DNA of 64,000 nt from Elmis aenea (GCA_947652605.1 CANTFG010000179.1:99528-163527), one strand, 5' to 3'; counted from the first letter of the stretch, positions 35,297 through 47,500 are shown. Translations and numbers: made by a program. The notes: generated by a model from the letters alone, not told the origin.

Positions 35297-36854
35297 GTTA
35301 TGTAATAAATGTCGTTCAATAAAGTTATTAAAGATTACAAGTTATTATTATTATTTTGTTGTATTATGTTGTCTTAAAAATGTAGAAAAAGAAGATTTTT
35401 TCAAAAAATAATGGGATTTTAACGTACCTATAAGTAAAATAAAAAAAAAAGATTTAAAATTAAAAATGACAAAAATTTTAAAAAACAATTTTTTTTTAAG
35501 AAATTAAAATTAAGAAATAAAAAAAAAATTAAATGTAGCTTTAAAAATAAAAACAAAATATATAAGACGTCATTACATATTACTGCGCCCGCAACGTCTC
35601 TGAAAATTCTTAATTGCGCCCTTGCTTCCAAAAAGGTTGGCCACCCCTGGTCTAAGGCTTACAGATTTGCCTTGTCTCAGTTGTACTGTTCCCCATATTC
35701 AGCAGCCTGTACCATTTTGCGTTTTTGACCCGTCTTTATATCAGACTAGGCCATTTAGCTCTATTTCTTGACGCTCCCATTGATCCCGTGTTGGAATTTT
35801 GATTCCAAAGGTTTTCTCAATGGCTAACTTGGTGCATAACCTATCCGAGATTATATTTAATGTCGGATGCGTGTCGATCTCGTTGAGAATAACTAAGTGC
35901 CCTTCTCTACGTCTCCCCTTTTTGGAGATGATTATCTGTTGATACCCCCCTCTAAGTGCTTGTGAAAAATTACTGTCACTTCTTTATTTATTAAAATATG
36001 ACAAAATGTTATAAAGGTTTTTTATGCCAACTTTTATGCTTGATTTAAAATTATTTTTAATGACCTTGACTTTAGAGAGATGAACTAAACTCATAATTTT
36101 TTGAAGAGAAATCATAGTTAGCCATGACTTTACGCGAAAGAGATTTTTTTTAGCTTTTCAAAAATATATAATGTTATTATTTGTTGCAAAAAGTAACCGA
36201 GTTATCTATAATAATTCAAAAATTTTCTTATTAAAGTTTGCCATGATTTCGTAAACAAGTGATGTTTGCAATTATTAAACAACTAAACGCCATAACCAGG
36301 TAAATTTTAAACTTTTTAAGCCAATCCGTGTATTCTTTTATATTTTATATCTGTTTATTGTGGAATTATTGTAAACATGGCTAAATTTGAATACTCGGAA
36401 AAGCTTATGTTAGAAGTTTACATTGTAGGTGATAAAAACCACGACCCTGAGATTCTTCGATAGCTCCTTTATTAATGAAAATATCAAAAAATGTTAAATA
36501 CAAATATTGTCCGAACTTATTTTCTACATAACCTAAAATTATTTTCAAATATACAGGGTGTTTCGTTTGACCGGCACATATAAAAATTTATTTTTTTTAA
36601 ACAGAACACCCTTATATTTTTACATTTTTGGATTCCTCTTCAAATTTGCTTTAAAAAATGTAAAAGGTTATATGGGTCTTAAGTCAACCGTTTTCGTAAA
36701 ATTTACATTTTTGTGAAAATTTTGAGCGATACAGCACTTTCATTTTTTTTTTAACATTAAAGTTGTTTAAAATAGCGGTAAAATTTCGTTTTAAATTTAG
36801 ATTGACAATAGATTAATTAACACTTTGCGCTAGCTACATTTTAAAAATATTATA

Positions 36855-37910
36855 CAGGGTGTTTTTTACGCTTGGTCAAACTTGTGAAACTTTAAACATC
36901 GATAAGTCATTTTTCTTAAATACAACACCCTGTATATTTTTACATTTTCTTGTAGAGAATTTAATTGTCCTTCGAAATTATTAAGCCTGTCCTATACCTA
37001 AAGTTAATATTTTTCGAGCTATCTCGATTTTTATTAGTATTGCTAAGGCAATTAAAATATTTTAAAGTTGGCCATGCACGTAAGTCGTAATTTTTCAAAG
37101 AATTTTTAAACAAAAGAATAAAATGAGCTCCAACTTTAATTTAATTCCAATAATGTACCCCTTTTCCCCGAAATTTATCATATAAATTGTTTAAAATTAT
37201 ATCCTTGTTCATGTTTTACGCACAGCAGTAGATGTTGTCTCAAAGACTCTAGCACTCTTGATAACATTTCGGGGGTTATACAATTAAAAGCAACACAGTA
37301 AGTAATGCAGTTGCCGAACACAGAATATCCTAATAGATGGATAGGACGAGGTAGACCAATCTCCTGGCCACCTAGGTCACCTGATCTTACCCCTATAGGT
37401 TTATTTTTGTGGGGACCCATAAAACAGGTGTATCAAGACCCCCCCAACAACTGCTGAAGATGTGCAGAACAGGATTCGTGTTGCTTTTGATGGTATAACC
37501 CCCGAAATGTTATAAAGGGAGCTAGTCTGACAGACAAGGTCTACGGCTGTGCGTAGAAAAAGGACATAATCTTGAACAATTTATACGATAAATTTCGGTA
37601 AAATGGAGTACATTATTTGCCTTAAATTAAAGTTCCAGCTCTTTTTATTCTTTTGTTTAAAAATTCTTTGAAAAATTACGACTTACGTCCATGGCCCACT
37701 TTAAAATATTTTAATTGCCTTAGTAATACTAATAAAAATCGAGATAGCTCGAAAAATATTAACTTTAGGTATAGGACATGCTTAATAATTTCGAAAGACA
37801 ATTAAATTCTCTACAAGAAAATGTAAAAATATACAGGGTGTTGTATTTAAGAAAAATGACATGGATGTTTAAAGTTTCACAAGTTTGACCAAGCGTAAAA
37901 AACACCCTGT
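36855..37910. mobile_element. Innermost palindromic CAGGGTG element with transposase core
   Basis: CAGGGTGTTTTTTACGCTTG and CAAGCGTAAAAAACACCCTG form the ends. Arms of about 300 bp surround a unique core with a decayed transposase at 37290-37610. An additional CCCTGTATA/TATACAGGG pair lies at 36925 and 37831. Confidence 0.88.
37290..37610 (+). pseudogene. Tc1/mariner-like DDE transposase C-terminal fragment
   Basis: The plus strand reads NRWIGRGRPISWPPRSPDLT, then PIGLFLWGPIKQVYQDPP, then, in another frame, TTAEDVQNRIRVAFDGITPE. The family signature is WIGRGGPI.WPPRSPDLTPLDFFLWG.LK. The RSPD catalytic Asp is present here, unlike the copy at 12.7 kb. Upstream catalytic regions are gone and stops follow. 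The minus-strand frame 37178-37420 is its shadow. Confidence 0.8.
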
Positions 37911-38690
37911 ATAATATTTTTTAAATGTAGCTAGCGCAAAGTGTTAATTAATTTATTGTCAATCTAAATTTTAAACGAAATTTTACCGCTATTTTAAACA
38001 ACTTTAATGTTAAAAAAAATGAAAGTGCTTTATTGCTCAAAAATTTCATAAAAATGTAAATTTTACGAAAACGGTTGACTTAAGACCCATATAACCTTTT
38101 ATATTTTTTAAAGTAAATTTGAAGAGAAATCCAAAAATGTAAAAATATACAGGGTGTTCTATTTAAAAAAATTAAATTTTTATATGTGCCGGTCAAACGA
38201 AACACCCTGTATATTTGAAAATAATTTTAGGTTATGTAAAAAATAGGTTCACATAATATTTGTATTAAACATTTTTTGATATTTTCATTAATAAAGGAGC
38301 TATCGAAGAATCTCAGGGTCGTGGTGCACCCTGTAAATGTAAAAACGTAGCGGCTTCAGAATATGGAAATGACGTTTAGTTGTTTAATAATTGTGAACAA
38401 CACTTGTTTAGGAAATCATGGCAACTCTGATAAGGGAATTTTTACAAAATCAGCCATATCTGGGTTATGTTTTGCAACAAATATATAAAACTATGCATTT
38501 TTAAAAAGCTAAAACAAAAACCTCTTTTTATAAAGTTGTAGCCAACTACGGTTTCCATTCAAAAAAATAAAAGTTTTCTTCATATCTCAAAAGTCAAGGC
38601 CGCTAAAAAATTTCAGTTATAATCATAAAAATTTGCATAAAAAACCGTGATATCATTTTGTTCTATTTTCATAAGTAAAAAGGTTACAGT

Positions 38691-39600
38691 TAATTTTCAA
38701 AAACGATGAAAATTAGTTTTTTGTTTGTAGTTCCAACATGCAAAGCGATGCAACTGCTAAATGCTCTCAAGACGATTCCACCCACATCAATAGAGAATAG
38801 AGACTGAGAGAGTATTTTATGTAGCAGGACTTTTTGTTAATAAATTAAGAATAAGGTAATGTGACTTAAGCATATATCACTTTGTTTTCTTAAATCATAT
38901 TACATAAATTCATCGTAAAAATTACGCAATTGTGTTCATTAAAATAAAATTGCAATGGAATGGTCAAGTTTGATATGTATATTTCTCTCACAAATATTAT
39001 TTGATTATTTATAATAATCATGGAGTAAAATGTATTACACACCTATAATACGACCTGGACTTGTTATCAAATAATAAACCGGAAGTATTTATTCCAAAAC
39101 ATTGACATAATTTATTACCTTCCGGATCCTGGGAAATCCCTGGAAGAAGTCTGATTTCGTCCCGGAATCCTGAGCTAGGCAAAAATATCTAAGATGAAAA
39201 ACCCTAATATCTTATTATCGAGAAGTTTATTACGTACATTACTAATTCTCACCAAAAAAAATTAAGATTGCTATGAGTTAAATTAAAACTAAATTTACTG
39301 TTTTGATAGGCAAATACGTTTTTTTGTATATAATTATATTCTAGAACAGTGGTTCTTATTTTTTTAGTAGTAGCGGCCCCCTATATATCCTAAAATATTT
39401 TTGCGGCTCCCTAGTTTGTAGTAACAATAATTATTACGATTTATTTTAGGCCAATTTTCCGATGGTTCTAGCGCAGTTTACGTCCCGGACATTACCTCCC
39501 CTTTAATAACCTCCCGTAAAACAACCCCCTGTTTAAAAACCTTCTTGTGTAAGTACTTTTTCTGGCAATTAACCCCCCGTGCATTCATGTCTTTGCAAAT
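38691..39600. other. Intergenic; possible hAT terminus at 39349
   Basis: CAGTGGTTCTTATTTTTTTA followed by GCGGCCCCCTA at 39349 looks like a hAT-type terminus without a detectable partner. No gene is seen. Confidence 0.35.
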
Positions 39601-39604
39601 TTAA

Positions 39605-40206
39605 CCCTAGAACACTAAACATACGTAAAATTTACGACAGCTCGGTAGCGATTCTCTTACTTTGGATGTTTCCGGTAGTGCGATCGATGTGTCATCATCA
39701 GTAGCTGCATCTTTTGACTAAAATTAGTTGCATCTCTGACCAATTTGCGGTAAGACAATTTTCCGTAAAGTTATGGGGTGTTCGTCGTCAATTTTACGAG
39801 TGTTTAGTGCACACTGCACCGTTCAATTCTTCAAGAAATATGCAATATTCTAAATATATAGATAATAGATAGATATGTTGCCTAAAAGGCCCGTTCAACT
39901 TGAAAAGAAGCGTAGGTACAATTTCCGACACCTTTTCGAAGAATGACTACCAATTATTGCAGCCGCTGCAACAAAGCTATTTGCGGTGAACATCGGGCTT
40001 CTTGTTGCCTGAATTGTGCAATTTAACTTTATTTTAATTATGTTTCATGAATTGTTGGTTTTATAAAGAGTTATTTTTGTTGTTGTTTTATGTTTTAAGG
40101 AAAATTCTATTATTTTTGTTTTGTTTCTACCAATAATAAAAAAATTCGTAAAAATTACGAGTGTTTAGTATTTGTGTAACCTGTACATGTGTTTAGTGTT
40201 CTAGGG
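39605..40206 (+). mobile_element. Short piggyBac derivative keeping only the Cys-rich tail
   Basis: TTAA at 39601-39604 and 40207-40210 flank ends CCCTAGAACACTAAACA and TGTTTAGTGTTCTAGGG. At about 600 bp it is a deletion derivative. Near 39942-40026 the plus strand encodes MTTNYCSRCNKAICGEHRAS, then CCLNCAI and a stop: the CxxC...CxxH...CxxC zinc-binding tail of piggyBac transposases. The rest of the transposase is absent. Confidence 0.85.
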
Positions 40207-40502
40207 TTAAAAGCATATAAATACAATTATTATAATTTTTTAAATATTTAACCCTGCTGCGTTGTTCATTGCCGCTACACCAATAAGGTGCTCGGGTCCA
40301 AAATGACCAATAGCTGCTAAAACCATTATAATACTAATGCAATTAACAAATTAGGTATGTTAACAGGTGTCATACTTACTTACTTGTGTATTAAAAGTCA
40401 TCTAATAAATAAAAAATATATTTAAAATAATTGTTGGACATTTGCTCCTAATATAAAATAAAATAAACAATCTTATTTCACACACTGTTTGCAGATTTGC
40501 AC

Positions 40503-41230
40503 CTAATGTTTCTTGCAACAGTATTTTTGACACTTTGTGCACAAATTTGAACTTTTGTTATCTGTTTGTGAACACAAATGGCATCTATCTCTTTTTTTGG
40601 CTTGGGTTGTAAGTTGTAATACTCCTAGAAGCTTGGTATTTCGTAGGGCACCAATCATTTTAATATTCCTTTGTATCAACATTTGGCCAAGTTGATGCGA
40701 TGTAAAAAAATTGTCGCAAGTAAGATTATGTCCTTTCAAACCTTGACATAAGTCAAGTATAACTCTCATTCCCTGATATTTCCCTGGGTTCACCTGGAGT
40801 TTTACCAGTGTAGGGTTGAACATTCTATACATATGACGATTTATTATCATATAAAACCCAAAATTGAAGTCCAGGTTCTTTTGGCATATACTGCCTAAAT
40901 GGGCACTTACCCCTAAATCCTACTAATTGTTCATCAACCGTGACATAAGCATAGGGATTGAACAAATTCGGCAAAATTTCTACCCATTTGGTCCAAACTT
41001 CTCTAATTGTCGCAAATTTATCACCTCTTCTTCTTTCACCTCTGGTTTTCCTATTGTCAAATCTTATAGCTCTTGAAATTTTTTTGAAATATTCCAGAGA
41101 CATTGTCGCGCGAAAAGTGCTTCTTCCCTTTTCTGCGTCCCATAAACTTTCAGTAGATTCATTTTTAGATTTGAAAACACCTGCTAAAATCAGTAATCCC
41201 AAGTAGGCACGTAAATCGGCTGAATCATAG
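40503..41230 (-). pseudogene. piggyBac transposase, broken
   Basis: In order on the minus strand: GLLILAGVFKSKNESTESLW, SMSLEYFKKI-type region, VTVDEQLVGFRG with the first catalytic Asp, CPFRQYMPKEPG, YDNKSSYV then a stop, NVQPYTGKT. A frameshift near 40780 leads to GMRVILDLCQGLKGHNLTCD and NFFTS with the second Asp. After MIGALRNTK there is an internal deletion straight to the Cys-rich tail (RCHLCSQTDNKSSNLCTKC). About 200 N-terminal residues and the third acidic residue are missing. Non-functional. Confidence 0.85.
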
Positions 41231-41580
41231 TGTTATTTTATTATAGGACAAAACTGATCCGAACATCCTAGGTGTGAAAATATTTATACCATAAAAATTT
41301 GGCTTAAGTTTACTTTAACGGACTTAGTCAGAAATTGATAAAAATTAAGTAGACTAATAAAACTGGACATCCTGAGCTCAAATATGTTAAAATTATTTGG
41401 CGCTCTCAATAACTTAGCGTAAAAATTCTTTTTAAAAGTTCCGTTTGACAGTTAGGTTAGGTTTTTTAATTCGAATTTTCTCATGTTAGGATAGCTAAAA
41501 TATCTTTGTAAAGTGTACGAATTTGATTATAAGGCAATATTGAAACTATATTTGTATCGATTATAAAATCGATAAAAAAA

Positions 41581-42150
41581 GTAAACAGAATGCCGAAGGA
41601 ATAGCGTTGCGCCAAGCTGCACGTCATATTATTATAGCTTTAAAAAAAAAAACTTTTACCGACCTCTAACCTGACCCTCTGATGACAGTAAACAGAATGC
41701 CAAAGGAATAATATTGCACACAGCTGCAAGATATCTTATTTTAACGTTCCTCATAATTCAGCTTTAAAAAATAACTCTTACCGACCTCTAACCTGATTCT
41801 CTGACGACAGTAAACAAAATGCCGAAGGAATAAGGTTTCACCCAGCTGCACGTCTCCTTATTTTAGAGTTCACCATTATTCAACTTAAAAAAAAAACTCT
41901 TACCGACCTCTAACTTGATACTCTGATGACGGCAAACAGAATGCTGATCTTATTTTAGCGTTCCCCATTATTCAGCTTTAAAAAAAAACTTTTACCGACC
42001 TCTAACCTGACCCTCTGATGACAGTAAACAGAATGCCGATGAAATAATATTGCGCACAGCTCTACGACATCTTATTTTGGTGTTCCCCGTTATTTAGTTT
42101 AAAAAAAAAACTCTTACCAACCTTTAACAGAATACCGATCGATGCGCACA
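41581..42150 (+). repeat. Tandem repeats, about 5 copies of 93-122 bp
   Basis: Copies start GTAAACAGAATGCCG or a variant at 41581, 41688, 41810, 41931 and 42024. They share ACCGACCTCTAACCTGA and A-runs. A partial copy sits at about 42610. Non-coding. Confidence 0.8.
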
Positions 42151-42175
42151 GCTGCATGTCATCTTATATATAAGT

Positions 42176-42562
42176 TGTTTTTTGTGCGATCGTACTAGAA
42201 ACAGCTGTTTGACGGACGCGTTAGCAACCATAAAGTGCTGCATTACCGGCCCTATCCTTGGCAACGGCCGTTAAAGTTACTTTTCAGGCCGTTACCCTTA
42301 GCAACGGCCTGAAAAGTAACTTTTACGGCCGTTGCTAAGGAGAGGGCCGGTAATGCAGTACATACGCCGTCATCTGTCAGTGACAGAATGTCACGAAGTT
42401 TCTAACCTATAATTTTAAAAATTACTAAAAATTTAAATTGTTTTTAATTCGATCGCACAAAAAATGTAATATGCACCTCCGCCAAAACGTACTTTTTCGG
42501 CCGCGTCTGGTTTGTTGGCTGAGACGTAGTCGAGGCCAGCAAACAGGCCTTGATACATACCT
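42176..42562. mobile_element. MITE, second copy of 34342-34770
   Basis: Starts TTTTTTGTGCGATCG, includes AAACAGCTGTTTGACGGACG and CTAAGGAGAGGGCCGG, and ends near GGCCTTGATACAT, like the copy inside the hAT element. The frame at 42438-42629 lies across its end and is not a gene. Confidence 0.75.
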
Positions 42563-43513
42563 AAATAACTATTATTTTAGCGTTTCCCATTATTCAGCTA
42601 CAAAAAAAAACTTCCGACTTCTAACCTGACCCTCCGATGAAAGTCAACACGCTGCTCATTACCGAATAACATGTTGCAGTTACTGCTTTTTATTAATTGC
42701 ACACAGTTTGGCTGAAAAATATTTATTGGTACTATTATTTTTCATTTTATTGCTAAGATATAAGTTCACAGTTGGTTATTTTGTAAAAACTGATGTGTTA
42801 GATCTTACTTTAGTTAACGTGATAATCGAATAATGTTAATCAACCGGCATTATTAACTACCACTCCCAAATAACAAGTTAATGGTTAAAATTATAAATTA
42901 ATAGTCGCTTAAAATTTAAATTTTAGTTCCAACTGAAACTGATCTGATCCTTATAGATCTAAAAGAGTCCACCTTGCGATCTCAGAAAGGTCAAGAAAGT
43001 TGAAAATGGTAGTTCAAGACGGCAAAAAATGACAGTTGTGAACTTGGGTATGTTATAAGATTTACGTTATTTTTAGCTTATTTTAACACAAAATCGATAC
43101 AAATATAGTTTCATTAATGCCTTATAATCATATTCGTACACTTTACAAAGATATTTTAGCTATCCTAACATGAGAAAATTCGAATTAAAAAACCTAACCT
43201 AACTGTCAAACGGAACTTTTAAAAGGAATTTTTACGCTAAGTAATTGAGAGCGCCAAATAATTTTAACATATTTGAGCTCAGGATGTCCAGTTTTAGTAG
43301 TGTACTTAATTTTATCAGTTTCTGACAAAGTCCGTTAAAGTAAACTTGTTTAAAAAATGTATATGTTTATAATGAAGACATATACAGAAAACGAGAGCTA
43401 CTGACTTTAAAAACAAAGTCAAGAAACCTCAGATACACCAAATGCCTGAATAAAATGTTAAGAAGAAATAAGTTTGGCCCTGGGTCAAAAAAGATCCGAA
43501 CAACGCACGAGGG

Positions 43514-44565
43514 TTAATTTAATAATAATTTATTTATTCTCTTTATAATAAAGAAATAAAACAAATCTTACAAATTGACAGGAATTTTTTTTACTTAAAT
43601 AAAAATGAATAACATTAATATAGGATTATTTAGGCCAATGTTAGAAAAAACAGGGTGCAAATAAAAACACTGAAAACCTCGTGGTTGGTATTCATGCAAA
43701 AAATAGTTTTTTTTTATGATAACATTCGTATTTGTTTATCTTTTATTATTTTGTAAATAAGTTGAGCTTGTTCGGTTTTTAATAAACTTTTCAAAAAATA
43801 ATTTTTAATGTATTATACACATCTATGGTAGGTTTCAAAAAATTCATATTTAATGGTATCTTGACAATTTTATTTTCTATTTGGAATTTTTTAAAAAGTG
43901 AACTTGTACAAGACGCCTAAGTAATAATTAAAAAAATCGTGATAGATTTTATGTTTGTTATTTTGTTAATATAATATTAGTTGCTAGTTGGATCGGATGG
44001 GAGTCGCTTAATTTGGATTTTTTGTAAGTCAATCGTATTTGCCCTTTCTTTAATTTAGTATGTGGTGCGTCTCCACAATCTGCACTGCATTGCACTGTAA
44101 AACTCAGATTACTAATAAAAAACAATACCAACCAGTTACAACGAAGTAAAATAAGGAGCAAAAAATATTTTTTTAAAGATTTCAATATTTTAAAAAGTAA
44201 AAACGTTTTATAGATTTTTCGCAGCCCCTCTAAAAACCTTTCACTAGCTCTTCCAATTTTTTTTAACCTATTAGACGTTTTCTTAAGTTCTAAATAAATC
44301 TAGTACCTTTACTGCTTTTGAAACGGTTGATAAACCAACGAATTTTTTTTTTCAAGCCAATTGAAAATACCATTCAATAAATGTTAAAATGAACCCATGT
44401 ATTGCAAGCTTTTCCTGCACACCCTCTATAATCTGTTTAACCTATGATCTATTTATCGCTTCTTTTTTTAGATTTCCAATGAACCTTCACATTTTGACCT
44501 TCGTAATTCTGTTCTAAAAGCACGAAATTAGTAATCATTTCATTTTACGCCACGATTTGGACAAC
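43514..44565. promoter_or_regulatory. 5' flank of gene C; no clear promoter motif
   Basis: AT-rich. No kappaB-like site or strong TATA box was recognised near 44566. A possible minus-strand terminal exon lies at 43958-44094. Confidence 0.3.
43958..44094 (-). CDS. Possible terminal exon of an unknown minus-strand gene
   Basis: A T-rich tract and GTTTTACAG acceptor precede an open stretch with CSADCGDAPHTKLKKGQIRL near its start and a stop at 43958-43960. Composition is less AT-driven than neighbouring junk frames, with basic and polar residues. No family is recognised, and no partner exon was found to the right. The longer 75-aa frame from 44185 starts with a hydrophobic stretch resembling a signal peptide, but that part overlaps the acceptor tract. 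Low confidence. Confidence 0.25.
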
Positions 44566-47500
44566 ATGTTGAAAAACATTATTTTCCTAATTATATTCAT
44601 TATAATTGACGGTAACAGCCAGAAGCATCCGCCATGTAGTTATTGGTGTACGGTACAATGTGCAAAAAATGTAGAACCACAGACATATTGTTGTTTTAAT
44701 AAAACATTATCCACGGGACGGAATGAACCGCCTACTGCTGAAATGATACAAGGTCCCCCGTGCACAGGTAAATAACCGAAAAATAATTATAGTGCATTTG
44801 ATTGTTTCATTATTTGTTATCAAGCTTATGTTAAAGGCTTAATAGTATATTATATACCAAGGTAGAGAAGTCAACTATTATAGCCTGAGGGCTCAGATTA
44901 GATCACGAGCGCGAAGCGCCGAGGGATGTAAGGGCCCGAAGGCTATAAGACTTCTCTACCGTGGTGTATATACTATTTTTTTCACTACTAGTAAGACAAA
45001 CCCAAATAATATTGTTAATGAATGACTATTTTGACTTAAAACAGTAATTATTTCACATTTTTAACAAATGACAGTTTTTTGTTTTATTGGCATGGCAGTT
45101 GTTGATGATAATTATTAATTTGACCTAAAATAATTTTAAACTCTAGTATTTGAGCCTTGTGTTAAGTTTTGTGAAAATGACGAGTGAAGTTTTAAGCTGT
45201 ACACTTCCCAAAATGCGGAAAATGGTTGTGTCAATCGACGGTGTGGATATTGACAACCTTCATTTATTACGGAAGTCGTATTATTTAAATACACCAAAGT
45301 TTTTAAAATTAAATTAATTTATTTAATCAACGTTTTGAATGCTAAAATACCCATAAAGAGAATTTCTCCATCATACTAAATCGTCCTACAATTTTTTTTT
45401 CTTTAAAACTACAACAGCATTATCAAAAAATATAAATTTGTTCATTATTCACCAGTGGTTAATAATGAAAAATTGTTTACCTGTAACCATGCATAGGTAG
45501 AGAAATTGAATTTCACGGCATTCTAATATACGTCATAATGCTACGCTATATTACTAGTAGTGAAAAAAAGTGTTTTTTTTTAAATATAACAGAATTGTTA
45601 TGTTGCTGTTGTTTAAATTGTTTTAAATTATTGTCTCAGATACAGGGTCTTAACAGTTTTGAATTCAATTTAAACCAGGAACGAAACGAAATTGAAAACG
45701 GTGAACGAAATAAACCGATTTTTTTTAAGAACGAAAACGAAAACAAAATTAATATTTTTCGTTCAGGAATGAAAACGAAATAAATAATTCCTGAAACCGG
45801 TTCTAAATGGTTTTATCGGGTTTATCACTATTTAATTTTTATTCATTGAAAACTTCCACAAGGCAGTAAAATATTTGACTTGAAGTAAGTGAGCTTCTTT
45901 TTTCTCCATGTACATTATACCGGGTGATTCAGTTTGACTGTCATACCGCTATAACTTTGTAAGTATTGAAAATAACCCCAACAAACCTTATATATTTGAA
46001 ATCGGCGAGAAATTCTCTATTAAGTGATGTGCATTTGTTATCTCTATCACGACGTATGTCAAATCCGCGATAGGCAACTGTTTTTTTTTTTTAAATTACG
46101 TAGTATACATTTTTTAGTTAATTCGGATGGAGAATTTAATTCTGAATCCGACCATGTAGGTACTCAAAAAGTAGGCATACATAGGAAAAGTTTCGAGAAA
46201 AATCAGTTCAAAGTTTATTCAAATCATAGCAAACAGTCTATTTAAGATAACAAAAAACGATCACATCTTAAAAATTATACGGTAACTATGAATGGAAATG
46301 TATTAAAAATTAATTTTTAATAAAAAAAAAACAAATAATAAACGTCGACATAAAAAATTAGATGTTAATGTATTCACTTCTGATTTTTCTCGAATTTTTT
46401 TTTGTACACATTTTTTGAGTACATGGTCGGATTCAGAATTAAATTCTCTATCCGAATCAACAAAAAAATGTATACTGTGTAATTTAAAAAAAAAAACAGT
46501 TGTCTATCGCGGATTTGACGTACGTCATCATAGAGGTAACAAAAACACATCACTTAATAGAGAATTTCTCGCCGATTTCAAACATATAAGGTTTGTTGGG
46601 GTTATTTTCAATACTTACAAAGTTATAGGGTTGCGACAGTCAAACTGAATCACCTGGTGCTAATATATACTTTTGTACTTGCAATGTCGTACCTACAAAT
46701 AAGTGACGGTACAGATGTTCAGATATTTTCTCTTTTTAATTTATTAATTGGATCATCAATAAATAACAGAAGTACACTTGATTGGACAATAAAAAAGCGC
46801 GTAAAACTTACGTCATTTTCAACAGTTAAAGCAGATTACATTTGACGTTGATGATATACCTACAGTGTAACTAACTAGTTTTGTTTTTGCACCTGCAGGA
46901 GTTATATTAAATAAATTGCACTAATTGCATATGATCCATTTCATGAAAATATTTTTAAGATGGCGACACTTAACGGAAATAACGGAAGTTGACGTCTATT
47001 TTCTTATTTCAAATACAATGGTCTATTTTTTATTGCATTTTTGGATTTAACACATTTTCATTTTTTTAGAGGATCTTTTAATAGCATTTCCTGTACCTAA
47101 GTGCAGTCGTTTTTTAGATTTTTGGATTTTTTTGAAATTTTTTTGATTTTCATCGTGATGCTTAATATTATCTACCGTTGCAATTTTTGAAGTTAAACGC
47201 TCAAGTTAAGACTATGTATAGAAGAAACCTTAAAGTTCAACCTGGAATTTTTGCAATCGATGCATTACTTACAGGGTTCAAAATTTAATTTTCTTTTAAA
47301 ACTACTTCAAACCACTAAAACTTGTGTTTTTCAAATACAATTCCCAAATTTTGTTTTAATTTTGCAAAATTAAATTCGACATCAACCTGTATTAGCCTGC
47401 CTTATATCTGCAACAATTTTCGAGTTATTAAGAATTTTTGATAAAGTTAAGAGAAATCGAAATATTTTTGAATAGTAAGCTTTGAAAATGACAACAAATG

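Larger units (their letters stand above)
34276..35649 (+). mobile_element. hAT element inserted in the LINE RNase H, 8-bp duplication
   Basis: GTCTAAGG lies at 34268-34275 and 35650-35657. Ends are CAGGGGTGCCCGCGGGC and TTGGCCACCCCTG. Removing it rejoins the LINE reading frame at ...SLRQ/CACATIFQAK. Inside are a nested MITE (34342-34770), a transposase tail, and a hairpin right after its stop codon. Confidence 0.92.
33440..35990 (-). pseudogene. Non-LTR retrotransposon RNase H region, split by a hAT element
   Basis: On the minus strand from 35990 the reading gives an RNase H start (DGSKTQNGTGC, IWGTVQLRQGKSVSLRQ), cut at 35650 by the hAT element. It resumes at 34267 with FQAKEYA, SDSQAALKDL, and LVWCPGHTNIPGNEKADRL near 34000, the RNase H His/Asp end. 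A zinc-binding tail (CVVEKGTPHHVICQC) follows near 33640, and a short C-terminus ends about 33512. This domain order fits a Jockey- or R1-like LINE. In-frame stops and frameshifts show it is dead. The reverse transcriptase is not present to the right: the palindrome at 35.99 kb has replaced it. Confidence 0.8.
36554..38209. mobile_element. Nested palindromic CAGGGTGTTTCG element
   Basis: CAGGGTGTTTCGTTTGACCG and CGGTCAAACGAAACACCCTG are the ends, flanked by TATA/TATA. The arms extend to the next nested element at 36855 and 37910. Confidence 0.88.
35985..38690. mobile_element. Outer palindrome containing two nested CAGGGTG elements
   Basis: The outer arms include ACCACGACCCTGAGATTCTTCG (36437) and its complement at about 38300. 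Arm similarity reaches about 38690 (AGTCAAGGCCGC against GACCTTGACTTTAG). Within it lie 36554-38209 and 36855-37910. Confidence 0.75.
41285..43345. mobile_element. Palindromic element with minisatellite and MITE inside
   Basis: The left arm (TTTACTTTAACGGACTTAGTC, TTTAATTCGAATTTTCTCAT) is matched by the right arm (GACAAAGTCCGTTAAAGTAAA, ATGAGAAAATTCGAATTAAA). The same arms occur in diverged form at 16.37-16.85 kb. The centre holds a tandem array and a MITE copy. Confidence 0.8.
40252..43513 (-). mobile_element. piggyBac element with a 2 kb palindrome inserted
   Basis: TTAA at 40248-40251 and 43514-43517 flank ends CCCTGCTGCGTTGTTC and GAACAACGCACGAGGG. The minus-strand transposase is cut at about 41280 by the palindrome 41285-43345, beyond which only leader-like sequence remains. 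Confidence 0.85.

Noticed and set aside
37178..37420. 80-aa minus-strand frame
   Set aside because: It is the shadow of the plus-strand transposase remnant (WPPRSPDLTP motif).
43958..44185. 75-aa minus-strand protein with an apparent signal peptide
   Set aside because: The hydrophobic start coincides with the T-rich acceptor tract. Only the part after the acceptor is kept, as a weak exon call.
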